Source: Acidobacteriaceae bacterium KBS 89
GTDB taxonomy: Bacteria; Acidobacteriota; Terriglobia; Terriglobales; Acidobacteriaceae
Length of the DNA stretch: 64,000 bases
Assembly (NCBI GenBank): GCA_000381605.1
Contig: KB906755.1
Coordinates: 1,054,001-1,118,000 of the forward strand
Reading direction: 5' to 3'
Part shown: positions 49,084 to 57,605 of the stretch, one piece after another
How the letters are laid out: every line of letters starts with the position of its first letter
How positions within the stretch are numbered: the first letter of the stretch is position 1
The notes under the pieces: generated by a model
The model's input: only the letters and a program-made list of their open reading frames with translations
The model's database searches: none
Told to the model about the DNA's origin: nothing
Program-made: the position numbers and the translations under genes

Positions 49084-50739
49084 ATGGGGATTACGAGACG
49101 GGACTTTTTGACTCGGGTTGGACAGGCTGGTGGCTACAGTGCTGCGTTTCTAACGATGCAGGGATTGGGTCTACTAGAGGCCAAAGCAGCTCCCGCAGTC
49201 TCCATAAGCGCAGCAGCGGGTTCGGGCAAAGGGACCAAGGTGGTAGTCCTTGGAGGCGGCATTGCCGGGTTGGTAGCGGCCTACGAGCTGCGAGCGCTCG
49301 GGTACGAGTGTACGATTCTCGAGGCTCGAGAGAGGCCAGGTGGACGGAACTGGACTGTGCGCGGCGGAGACAAGGTAGCTTTTCTGGATGGAACGGCTCA
49401 GTCATGCACATGGGATCAGGGCCACTACCAGAACTTCGGTCCGGCGCGTCTGCCGTCGATCCATCCGACGATCCTGGGATACTGCAAAAAGCTGGGTGTG
49501 GAGCTGCAGGTGGAGGTGAATATGAGCCGCTCCGCTTACCTGCAAAATGATAATGCGAACGGCGGCAAGCCAGCAGTGATGCGCGAGGTGGTCAATGACA
49601 CTCGTGGACATGTGAGCGAGTTGCTCTCCAAGAGCATTCATCAAGGAGCGCTTGATCAGGATCTTTCAAAAGAGGATCGTGACCGCATGCTCGGCTTCCT
49701 GCGCACCTACGGTCCGCTCGACGAGGCAGGCAAATACAACGGCAGCGACCGCGCGGGCTATGCGAGAACAGCGGGTGCGGGCGATCAAACGGGCGTGTTG
49801 AACCAGCCAATCGACATGCATACCTTGCTCGATGAGAGCTTTTGGCAGGGGATGCTCTTCGACGAACAGTTCGACATGCAGGCGACAATGTTTCAACCTG
49901 TAGGGGGCATGGACCGGATTCCCTACGCCTTCGCAAAGGCGTTGGGTGACGCCGTGAAGTATGACTCCCCAGTAACTGAGATTCGTAAGTCACCGAAAGG
50001 TGTCACCGTTACATACAAACAGAAGGGGTCGACGAAGACCATTGAGGCTGACTACTGCATCTGTACCATGCCGCTGACCCTCCTTAGGTCGACACCAAAT
50101 GACTTCAGCGCTCCATACAAGAAGGTGATCGACGAATGCACCTATGCCAGCGCATATAAGATTGCGTGGGAGAGCCGCAGGTTCTGGGAGCAGGACTACA
50201 ACATTTATGGTGGATTAGAGTTTGTAACCACCGGATGCAGTCCGATCTGGTTTCCATCGGCTGGGCTCTTCAGTGACCGGGGCGTGCTGGTAAGCGGATA
50301 CACGGATGAGTCGAACTCACCCTTCGGAAAATTGACTGTACAAGAGAAACTAGCCGAGAGCCGCAAGTCGATTGAACGGCTGCATCCTGGCCACGGCAAA
50401 GAGTTGGAAAAGCCGATGTATGTGAGCTGGGGCAAGATGCAATACAACGAAGGCTCCTGGATCAGGAGCTATGGCCCGGGCCAGCAAAGGGCCGGAGCCC
50501 GCTCAGCACAGCCAGGGCAAGTACAGCCTGCGGCAAGCGCACGAACGGCGGTAAATCCAGGGTATGAGACGCTGATCCAGCCAGATGGCCGGATCATCTT
50601 TGCAGGTGACCATGTAAGTCACATCGTCGCGTGGCAGGAGGGTGCTGCGTTGAGCGCTCTCCGCGCTGTAGGGCAGGTCGCCGATCAGGTGAAGGCGGCC
50701 AAGCTGGCGAACGGCGCAGACAAAGCGATTTCCGCCTAG
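49084..50739 (+). CDS. Tat-exported FAD-dependent amine/L-amino-acid oxidase (second copy)
   Basis: A 551-residue paralogue of the oxidase at 20931-22514, sharing nearly all motifs: twin-arginine T-R-R-D-F-L-T (4-10), FAD loop V-L-G-G-G-I-A-G-L near 54-62, E-A-R-E-R-P-G-G-R and the C-terminal F-A-G-D-H-V-S-H-I with W-Q-E-G-A-A-L. It carries about 25 extra residues after S-Y-G-P-G-Q (about 460-490), rich in Gln, Ala and Arg, absent from the first copy. It is the last gene of the receptor/M28 operon, 87 bases after the peptidase; no RidA follows. It would make an imine plus H2O2 from an amine or amino acid. Substrate unknown. Confidence 0.88.
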   Translation: MGITRRDFLTRVGQAGGYSAAFLTMQGLGLLEAKAAPAVSISAAAGSGKGTKVVVLGGGIAGLVAAYELRALGYECTILEARERPGGRNWTVRGGDKVAFLDGTAQSCTWDQGHYQNFGPARLPSIHPTILGYCKKLGVELQVEVNMSRSAYLQNDNANGGKPAVMREVVNDTRGHVSELLSKSIHQGALDQDLSKEDRDRMLGFLRTYGPLDEAGKYNGSDRAGYARTAGAGDQTGVLNQPIDMHTLLDESFWQGMLFDEQFDMQATMFQPVGGMDRIPYAFAKALGDAVKYDSPVTEIRKSPKGVTVTYKQKGSTKTIEADYCICTMPLTLLRSTPNDFSAPYKKVIDECTYASAYKIAWESRRFWEQDYNIYGGLEFVTTGCSPIWFPSAGLFSDRGVLVSGYTDESNSPFGKLTVQEKLAESRKSIERLHPGHGKELEKPMYVSWGKMQYNEGSWIRSYGPGQQRAGARSAQPGQVQPAASARTAVNPGYETLIQPDGRIIFAGDHVSHIVAWQEGAALSALRAVGQVADQVKAAKLANGADKAISA

Positions 50740-51062
50740 CAGTAGGCACGTTCACTCTCACCCTCGATGGTCGTTGGTTACTAAACCGGTCGGCCTATCA
50801 CCGAGTCTCTACACTACCGTTGGCTAATTTCCAGACTGTCATATCGCAGAAGAGTGCTTGGACGCAGTACAGGGCTGGCGTCGCTCGGATGACTACGCTT
50901 GGAAACGTCTTGGCAGTGCGCTCGTAGACAATCGTTTGTCCAGAGGAGATCCTACACTCTAGCACTTGACACGGATTGGGTTACAGGTGCTCAATGGTGT
51001 ACGTTCTGCAGTCGCTCAGCATGGCTTCACGCACGCGAGGAGCGCTACTTTTATGAACGTGA
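50740..51062. other. Intergenic, no gene seen
   Basis: The gap between the oxidase and the GH30 remnant shows no convincing frame. TTGACA occurs at about 50966 but no -10 follows at the right distance. A GH30-like frame cannot be traced here, so the gene's 5' part is gone rather than frame-shifted. Confidence 0.45.
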
Positions 51063-51488
51063 GTACAACGGATGATTCTTCGCCCCTTAAAAGAACCGGT
51101 TGCGCACCTGATCATCGGCACACCCGAGAACTGGAGCCGCCATGTGCTGCTATGGAATTTGGCAGCTGATCCGCAGAATGGACCACACACCAACAACGAC
51201 GGCCGTCCCCTCGGTTCCGGCGCGATTATGCTTGACGCCGAGACTGTCGTGCGCAATCTAGCGCACTACACTGCGGCACATGCATCGAGGTTTGTCCCGC
51301 CCGGATCTGTTCGCATTGCCTCAACCGCCGCACCTGATGCGTTGCCACATGTCGCATTCCTCACACCGCAGAAGCGCCCTGTGTTGAGCATTCCCACAGA
51401 GCAGGAGAGTACATTTTCCGTTCGCTTCCAGGGCAAAGATGCCACCGCCAGCCTTCCTGCAGGAGCCGTTGCTCGTTACGTCTGGTAA
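51063..51488 (+). pseudogene. C-terminal remnant of a GH30 (O-glycosyl hydrolase) gene
   Basis: From about 51090 the frame encodes I-I-G-T-P-E-N-W-S-R-H-V-L-L-W-N-L-A-A-D-P, then N-G-P-H-T-N-N-D-G-R, V-R-N-L-A-H-Y-T-A-A-H-A-S-R-F-V-P-P-G-S-V-R-I, which is the C-terminal beta domain signature of GH30 glucosylceramidase-type enzymes. An in-frame TGA at 51060-51062 closes the frame upstream, the two catalytic glutamates and whole TIM barrel are missing, and only about 135 residues remain. A translated short ORF from ATG 51072 is possible but would lack activity. It lies just before the GH55-like gene, so a larger glycan locus has probably decayed. Confidence 0.8.
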
Positions 51489-51531
51489 TCGCCGCTATTG
51501 GTTTCCATAACAGGTTTGACTGGAGTGAACT

Positions 51532-54516
51532 ATGTTTCGTTCGTGCTTACTGCTGTTGGCTGCGTGTTTCCCTGCTGTCATTTTGAATGTCGCGCAGGCA
51601 CAGTCATTTTACCCAGTTCGACTAGAGGATAAGGCTGCCGTCTATCTATCGAATGATCGTTTCGGCACAATAGGCGATGGTGTCACGGACGATACGGCCG
51701 GATTGCAAAAGGCGATCGACACAGTGGCCGACACAACGCATCAGGGTATTGTCTCCATCCCAGCGGGTCGCTACCGCGTAACGCACACGCTGTATGTGTG
51801 GCCGGGAGTTCGTTTGATCGGTTACGGAAAGGAGCGTCCAACGTTTGTGCTCGCAGCCAACACGCCGGGGTATCAGACTGGTCCGTCGTACATGGTGTTG
51901 TTTGCCGGCGGCAGGAGGGGTGAGCGCCGCCGCGGTGGCTTGCAACGACCAGCGAACGCTCCAGCCCCGCCACAGGTGGCTTTTCCAGGGACTGTTCCCG
52001 CTGCGACTGACATCGTGGATGCAAATCCCGGCACGTTTTATTCCGCCATGAGCAACGTGGACTTTGAGATCGGCGAGGGCAATCCGGGGGCGGTAGGCAT
52101 CCGCTTCCACATTGCTCAGCACTGCTTCCTTACCCATATGAACTTCCACATCGGTTCCGGGATGGCGGCCCTACACGATATCGGAAACGAGGGTGAAGAC
52201 CTCCATTTTTACGGCGGACAATACGGAATCATGACAGGCCGCCCTTCGCCAGGGTGGCAATTTACTCTGCTCGATTCGTCCTTCGACGGCCAGCGGGAGG
52301 CGGCGATCAAGGAGCATGAGGCTGGGCTCGCCCTGATCCACGACACCTTCAAGAATGTGCCAACTGCGATTGAGATCGAACCTAACAACATCGAAGAACT
52401 GTGGATCAAGAACTCTCGTTTCGAAAACATCTCAGGACCCGCGATCGTCATTAGCAGCGAAAATTCGAGGCTGACGGAGATTAACGTTGAGGGTGCGCTG
52501 TGCGATCGGGTCAAGGTCTTCGCTCAGCTTCGCGAGAGTGGGAAGATGTTTTCGGGCAAAGGGGCAACTTATCGCGTCGCTAGTTTTACCCACGGCCTGA
52601 TCTTCGATTCTCCACGGGCAAAAGGCGCGATCGAAACGCGCATCAACACAGAGACGCTTGCAGGCCTTCCGTTGGCCGATACGCCCGCGATTCACGCTCT
52701 ACCGTCTCAAACCGGCTGGGCGAATGTTCTTGAGCTTGGAGCGAAGGGCGATGGCTCTACAGACGATACTGCAGCGCTGCAACGTGCGGTGGATACCCAG
52801 CGCATCGTGTACCTGCCGAGCGGTCGTTACCGCCTGACGGACACTCTCCGGTTACGTCCGGATACCGTGCTAATCGGGTTGCATCCGAGCACAACGCAAC
52901 TTGATCTCGCGGACAGCACACCCGGTTTTGACGGTGTTGGTTCGCCGAAAGCCATGCTTCTGGCGCCGCAGGGTGGTACGACGATCGTGATGGGCATTGG
53001 GCTGTTCGCTGGCGGACTGAACAGCCTCGCTGTCCCTGCGATGTGGATGGCTGGCAAAGATTCCCTGATGGACGACGTGCGCTTCCTCGGAGGCCATGGA
53101 ACCAACAACGCCGACGGCACCCGCATGAATCCGTACAACAACACGCACAGTGGTGATCCGAACGCGCTCTATCGGTGGGACGCGCAGTATCCGAGCCTTT
53201 GGGTGCTCAACGGAGGGGGCGGCACATTTGCCGACATCTGGACACCCGTTACGTTCTCACAGGCTGGCATGTACATCTCTGATACCAAGACGGAGGGCCA
53301 CGTCTACGAGCTTTCGAGCGAACACCACGTTCGCAACGAAGCGAAGCTGAAGCGCGTCGCCAATTGGGAGATTGTGGCGCTGCAAACGGAGGAAGAGCGC
53401 GGCGAAGGTCCACAGTGCCTTCCGCTGTCCATCGAAGACTCAGAAGATATCACTGTAGCGGAGATGCATGCTTATCGCGTCGTGAGCAGTTTCGTTCCGT
53501 ACCCTGAGGCCATTCACGTTTCTAATTCGCGTAATATTCGTTTTCGCAACCTGCATATCTACAGCGACAGCAAGGTAGCATTCGACGCCTCAGTGCGCGA
53601 CGACGATAGTGGAGTAATCAACCGCGAACTTGAGATAGCCTCCCTCACTCTTCCGGGGCTCGATCCGGGAGGCGCGGCGGTGAACCCAAAGCACACTGAA
53701 GCAAGCCGTCTTGCGGGAGGGTTTTTCAACCCATCCAGCGCCACAGTCGACTCGCAAGGGCGACTCTATTTCGTCGATCCCGTAAAACAAAATATCTACC
53801 GCTATCTCCCGGTGGAAAAGCGCCTGGAATTGGTGCGTGACAATCCGATTGATGCCGCCAATTTATTCTTCGATCGAAGCGACAATTTGATGGTCGTCTC
53901 CTATGCCGGAACCGGAACGGTCTATAGCCTGAAGCCGGACGATCCGGCCGATGAGACCAAGATCTTGAAGCCGCAGCCTGCCGCCCTCCGTCCTGGAATG
54001 ACCCCGGTACTTGCCATCGATCATTGGCGCTTCGACAGTGAACAGAAAACTGACATCGGCGGAGCGAAGCCGTGGCAGTACATCTCACCTGACGGGACCA
54101 CCTTTCTTCCGGCGGGCGAGGATTTCGTAGATGGTGCGCTCTACTACGGCATCAAGATGGCCGACGTGCTGCGGGCATTTTCTCTCGGTAAAGCGACACC
54201 CGGAAAACCGTTTTATGTGAGCGACGAGCGCCAGAAAAAAACTTACGTCGCCGACGTGAAGGGTGATGGCTCGCTGAGTCGGGTGAGGCTCTTTGCAAAT
54301 CAGGGCGGGGAAAGCGTCGCGGTGGGGCCGGATGGAAATGTCTATCTCGCCGCGGGACAGATCTACGTCTATCACCCGGACGGCACGCCCGCAGGAGAGA
54401 TCGATGTGCCAGAGCGGCCGATCAGTATCGTCTTCGGCGGCAAGGATCGTCGAACGCTATTCATCCTCGCGCGAACGTCACTTTACTCGGCGGCGGCGCT
54501 TGGCAAGGCGAACTAA
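51532..54516 (+). CDS. GH55-like double beta-helix protein with C-terminal beta-propeller
   Basis: A 994-residue exported protein (signal peptide about 1-24). Two pectate-lyase-3-type right-handed beta-helices are present, each starting with the typical G-D-G-x-T-D-D-T-A-x-L-Q motif at 48-59 and 406-417, the paired arrangement of GH55 beta-1,3-glucanases. From about 725 on, the sequence turns into an SMP-30/gluconolactonase-like six-bladed propeller (V-D-S-Q-G-R-L-Y-F-V-D, F-D-R-S-D-N-L, V-G-P-D-G-N-V-Y-L-A), which is not part of standard GH55. Enzyme specificity cannot be read from the motifs. GGAG lies 7 bases before the ATG. It converges on the CRTAC1 gene. Confidence 0.82.
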   Translation: MFRSCLLLLAACFPAVILNVAQAQSFYPVRLEDKAAVYLSNDRFGTIGDGVTDDTAGLQKAIDTVADTTHQGIVSIPAGRYRVTHTLYVWPGVRLIGYGKERPTFVLAANTPGYQTGPSYMVLFAGGRRGERRRGGLQRPANAPAPPQVAFPGTVPAATDIVDANPGTFYSAMSNVDFEIGEGNPGAVGIRFHIAQHCFLTHMNFHIGSGMAALHDIGNEGEDLHFYGGQYGIMTGRPSPGWQFTLLDSSFDGQREAAIKEHEAGLALIHDTFKNVPTAIEIEPNNIEELWIKNSRFENISGPAIVISSENSRLTEINVEGALCDRVKVFAQLRESGKMFSGKGATYRVASFTHGLIFDSPRAKGAIETRINTETLAGLPLADTPAIHALPSQTGWANVLELGAKGDGSTDDTAALQRAVDTQRIVYLPSGRYRLTDTLRLRPDTVLIGLHPSTTQLDLADSTPGFDGVGSPKAMLLAPQGGTTIVMGIGLFAGGLNSLAVPAMWMAGKDSLMDDVRFLGGHGTNNADGTRMNPYNNTHSGDPNALYRWDAQYPSLWVLNGGGGTFADIWTPVTFSQAGMYISDTKTEGHVYELSSEHHVRNEAKLKRVANWEIVALQTEEERGEGPQCLPLSIEDSEDITVAEMHAYRVVSSFVPYPEAIHVSNSRNIRFRNLHIYSDSKVAFDASVRDDDSGVINRELEIASLTLPGLDPGGAAVNPKHTEASRLAGGFFNPSSATVDSQGRLYFVDPVKQNIYRYLPVEKRLELVRDNPIDAANLFFDRSDNLMVVSYAGTGTVYSLKPDDPADETKILKPQPAALRPGMTPVLAIDHWRFDSEQKTDIGGAKPWQYISPDGTTFLPAGEDFVDGALYYGIKMADVLRAFSLGKATPGKPFYVSDERQKKTYVADVKGDGSLSRVRLFANQGGESVAVGPDGNVYLAAGQIYVYHPDGTPAGEIDVPERPISIVFGGKDRRTLFILARTSLYSAAALGKAN

Positions 54517-54580
54517 GGGAATCGTCACCATTGAAGTGAAGGAGATCTAGCGCGATTCGGCTAGGGGAACCACCGGCTTC

Positions 54581-56332
54581 CTATTTCTTGCTTGTGAAGG
54601 TGACGGGAGTTAACCCTCCACCTTGCTTGAGTTTGTAGAAATGGTCGCCGGCGACGCTATGAAAGACCTGCGCTGCTGCACCCGGCCATAACACTTCGAG
54701 CGTGTCGATGCTTTTGGCAGTCCCCAGGCCGAAATGAAGACGTAGATCACTCTGTGAGAGATAGCTCCCACCTGAACGCACTTCGCTTAATTGTGTCTGG
54801 CCGTTCACAGTTACTCGCACACGAGCATTCAGCGCAAGCCGGTTGCGCGGCGCTCCCTCCAGTTCCACACTGACCCAATGATTGGATGGATCGGGCCTGG
54901 AAGAGAGAATTTGCGGGCCGCGCGTGAGATTTTCGACGACGACGTCAAGCGCCCCGCGATTGAAAAGGTCTCCGACGGCCAAGCCTCGGCCTACCTGCGG
55001 GACAGTCAGGGCGTCGCCAACCTTTTCGGTGGCTTCACGAAAGGTGCCGTCATGAGCATTGAGGAAGACGAGCTTCGGCTCGCGATAGTGGATACCAAGT
55101 TTCGCATTGTCTACCTGGGGGTAGACGTGGCCATTGACGAGAACGAGGTCTAGCCAGCCGGAGTTGTTCAGGTCGAGAAACGCATCTCCCCAGCCGACGT
55201 ATGGTTCAGTTGCATGGGCGACGCCCGCAGAGTGCGAGACGTCAGTGAAGGTCATGCCCCCATCGTTGCGATAGAGCGCCATGTACTCATCGCTGAAGTG
55301 GCTGATTGCGATACTCATGCGACCCTTGTTCTCGTAGTCACCGACTGCGAGCCCCATATTGGCCTGCTCAATTCCGTCCTCGCTGAAGGCCACCCCAGCG
55401 TCTGATGCAATCTCTTTGAAGTGACCGCCCTCATTGCGATAAAGATAGTTCGGCTGCCCGTCGTTTGCGACAAAGAGGTCAATCTTGCCATCGTTGTCAA
55501 AGTCTGTCCATACAGCTCCCAGTCCGAAGAAACGTTTTAGGTCTTCAACTCCGGCCTGTGCGGCAACCTCACTAAAAGTACCGTCGCCGTTGTTGTGATA
55601 AAGCGAGTCGGATGATCCTTTCAGACCACGCGGGCCGCACTGTACGGCGATTTCGTGGTATTGACAGGTTTTTGCCGAGCCGAAGAGAGGCAGGTCGTTA
55701 AGATCGAGGTTTACATAATGTGGGACAAAGAGATCGGGAAGACCGTCACCGTCGTAATCCCCGAACGCAACACCGGTTGCCCAACCCGAGTCTTTTGATA
55801 GACCGGATTTTGCGGTCACGTCCGTAAAGGTGCCATCGCCGTTGTTGTGATAAAGCACGACTCCGCCAAAGCAGCTGATCAAGAGGTCAGGCCGACCGTC
55901 GTTGGTCACGTCTGCGACCGCCGCTCCCATTGCCCAGCATGGATTGCCAACGCCAGCCTTGTCGGTGACGTCGGTAAAGGTGCCGTCATGATTGTTGTGA
56001 TAGAGCGCGCCTTTCGCCTTCCGCCCTGCGAGGACCATTGAAACGCTGGGTGCGTTGGTGAAGTAAATGTCCAACCAGCCATCGCCGTCGTAGTCGAAGA
56101 GCGCCACACCGCCACTCATGGATTCGACGATGTACCGTTGTTCCGGACTGGAAAGGTGCTCGAAGCGGATCCCCGTGGAAGCCGTGATGTCCTGTAGCTT
56201 TGGCGTAGATTCCGCCGACGGCTTGTCCTTGACCTGCTGAGAATGCCCCATGTATGCAGAGGCCACCATCACAGCGGTAACAAACAACTGGACTCTAATG
56301 GGGCACCTTGGGTGATGAGGGAACTGCTTCAT
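54581..56332 (-). CDS. CRTAC1 family FG-GAP/ASPIC-UnbV protein
   Basis: From the ATG at 56332 the protein has 583 residues; the frame extends further upstream but overlaps the TPR gene and lacks a ribosome site. A signal peptide (about 12-32) leads to many FG-GAP/VCBS calcium-binding repeats (G-V-A-L-F-D-Y-D-G-D-G-W-L-D-I-Y, V-A-D-V-T-N-D-G-R-P-D-L-L, D-F-D-N-D-G-K-I-D-L-F-V), forming a beta-propeller, and the ASPIC/UnbV domain at the end (about 505-570: V-E-L-E-G, R-V-T-V-N-G-Q, S-Y-L-S-Q-S-D-L-R-L-H-F-G-L-G). Function of this family is unknown. The start overlaps the TPR stop by about 38 bases, so the two genes are coupled. Confidence 0.85.
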   Translation of the reverse strand: MKQFPHHPRCPIRVQLFVTAVMVASAYMGHSQQVKDKPSAESTPKLQDITASTGIRFEHLSSPEQRYIVESMSGGVALFDYDGDGWLDIYFTNAPSVSMVLAGRKAKGALYHNNHDGTFTDVTDKAGVGNPCWAMGAAVADVTNDGRPDLLISCFGGVVLYHNNGDGTFTDVTAKSGLSKDSGWATGVAFGDYDGDGLPDLFVPHYVNLDLNDLPLFGSAKTCQYHEIAVQCGPRGLKGSSDSLYHNNGDGTFSEVAAQAGVEDLKRFFGLGAVWTDFDNDGKIDLFVANDGQPNYLYRNEGGHFKEIASDAGVAFSEDGIEQANMGLAVGDYENKGRMSIAISHFSDEYMALYRNDGGMTFTDVSHSAGVAHATEPYVGWGDAFLDLNNSGWLDLVLVNGHVYPQVDNAKLGIHYREPKLVFLNAHDGTFREATEKVGDALTVPQVGRGLAVGDLFNRGALDVVVENLTRGPQILSSRPDPSNHWVSVELEGAPRNRLALNARVRVTVNGQTQLSEVRSGGSYLSQSDLRLHFGLGTAKSIDTLEVLWPGAAAQVFHSVAGDHFYKLKQGGGLTPVTFTSKK

Positions 56333-57518
56333 GGACTTCGTCATCAGCTGCATCGTGGGGCGCTTGAATACGCATCGCTCCATAGACCTGCCGCATTCCT
56401 TCCTTGATCGCTTTGTACTTTTCGTACTCGGCAAGCTCTCTCTTTGCGTCGTCAGGCCTGTGCATCTTGCGATAGAGTGCACTCAGCCTGAAGTGCGCAA
56501 GCATGTTAGTTGGATCGGCGGTCAGAACTTGTTGTAACAGGGGCAAGGCCTTCTCGTTTTCGTTCTGTTCGCTATAGACTCGCGCCAGTCCCAGAGCAGC
56601 ATCAGCATTGTTCGGCTGCTGACTGAGTGCGCGTTCATAGAAATTTGCGGCGCTGGCCATATCTCCGCGATCTGCCTGCAAATCGCCCAGTCGAACGGCG
56701 GCCCCTACCTCGTGTGGATTCTTTTCAAGTGCGATGGCGTACTCGTGCTCTGCCTGTGCGCGATCAGCCTGACTGGCGGATCCATGCAATGCTTCTGCGA
56801 GCTCGAAGTGGATTCCGGGGAGGTTGGGATCGATTGCGTTCGCCTTTCTGAATGCTGCGATCGCTCCTGGGATATCGCGGATGCGTTCCAATTCGTGGCC
56901 GATGGCCTGTTGCATTTGTCCCGACTGCGGCGCAACGAGGGACAGACTGAGCAATGCTTCCCCAGCAAGGTCACTGTGAATGCGATAGGCCACGTACAAA
57001 ATCTCCGGATCAGTGGGGGCTTCATCCCGAAGCTTATCTATAGTTACTGCGGCAGCGGTCAAATCGTGTTGTGCCGTCTCTACCTCAATGAGCGTAAGTC
57101 CCACTTCTTTGCGGAACTTGGGGTCAGGCAGGTTTCCCACTACGGCAGACATGTCCGCGCGCGCGGCTTCGAGCTGGCCGAGCTGATATTCACACAATCC
57201 AAGAAGCGCCTGGATCTTCGGCAGGTTTGGATTGATTTGAATCGCCTTCTGGAGATGCTCTTTCGCATCGGAACAGCGGGCTTGGAAGTAAAGCAGGACT
57301 CCGAGGTTCGCTTGCGCGTCCAAATTGTCCGGCTGTACGTCCACCACAGCAACAAGTTCCGGAATGGCCTTCGCCGGCTCATTTGCCTTGAGATACTCAT
57401 TGGCGCGCCGAGCGTGTTCCTGGGGAGAGATGACGCCCTGTGCGAGGCTGCCTATCTGTGCCGTGATCAACAGCGCGAAGGCAACTCCAAAAGGCACTCG
57501 TCGTGGGACTGTATACAT
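56295..57518 (-). CDS. Exported TPR-repeat protein
   Basis: A 407-residue protein with a signal peptide (about 1-27, ending S-L-A-Q-G) and roughly nine tetratricopeptide repeats (for example A-I-P-E-L-V-A-V-V-D-V-Q-P-D-N-L-D-A-Q-A-N-L-G in the N-terminal part and later units with P-N-N-A-D-A-A-L-G-L-A-R-V-Y). TPRs form a protein-binding superhelix. It directly precedes and overlaps the CRTAC1 gene, and lies downstream of TonB receptor 3 with an intervening terminator hairpin. This order (receptor, TPR, CRTAC1) suggests an envelope complex; the partners are not known. Confidence 0.88.
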   Translation of the reverse strand: MYTVPRRVPFGVAFALLITAQIGSLAQGVISPQEHARRANEYLKANEPAKAIPELVAVVDVQPDNLDAQANLGVLLYFQARCSDAKEHLQKAIQINPNLPKIQALLGLCEYQLGQLEAARADMSAVVGNLPDPKFRKEVGLTLIEVETAQHDLTAAAVTIDKLRDEAPTDPEILYVAYRIHSDLAGEALLSLSLVAPQSGQMQQAIGHELERIRDIPGAIAAFRKANAIDPNLPGIHFELAEALHGSASQADRAQAEHEYAIALEKNPHEVGAAVRLGDLQADRGDMASAANFYERALSQQPNNADAALGLARVYSEQNENEKALPLLQQVLTADPTNMLAHFRLSALYRKMHRPDDAKRELAEYEKYKAIKEGMRQVYGAMRIQAPHDAADDEVHEAVPSSPKVPH

Positions 57519-57556
57519 GAGACTGCGGTAAACCTGCCAGCGTACGACTTAAAAAA

Positions 57557-57601
57557 CTCGGGGAGTGGAAGACGGCGGTAGACCGTCATCCACTCCCCGA
57601 G
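57557..57601 (-). terminator. Very strong hairpin between TonB receptor 3 and the TPR gene
   Basis: CTCGGGGAGTGGA at 57557-57569 and TCCACTCCCCGAG at 57589-57601 are perfect 13-base arms; inner bases GACGG/CCGTC add a second stem. AAAAAA on the plus strand gives a U-tract in the minus transcript. It would strongly reduce transcription from the receptor into the TPR gene. Confidence 0.85.
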
Positions 57602-57605
57602 AGTA

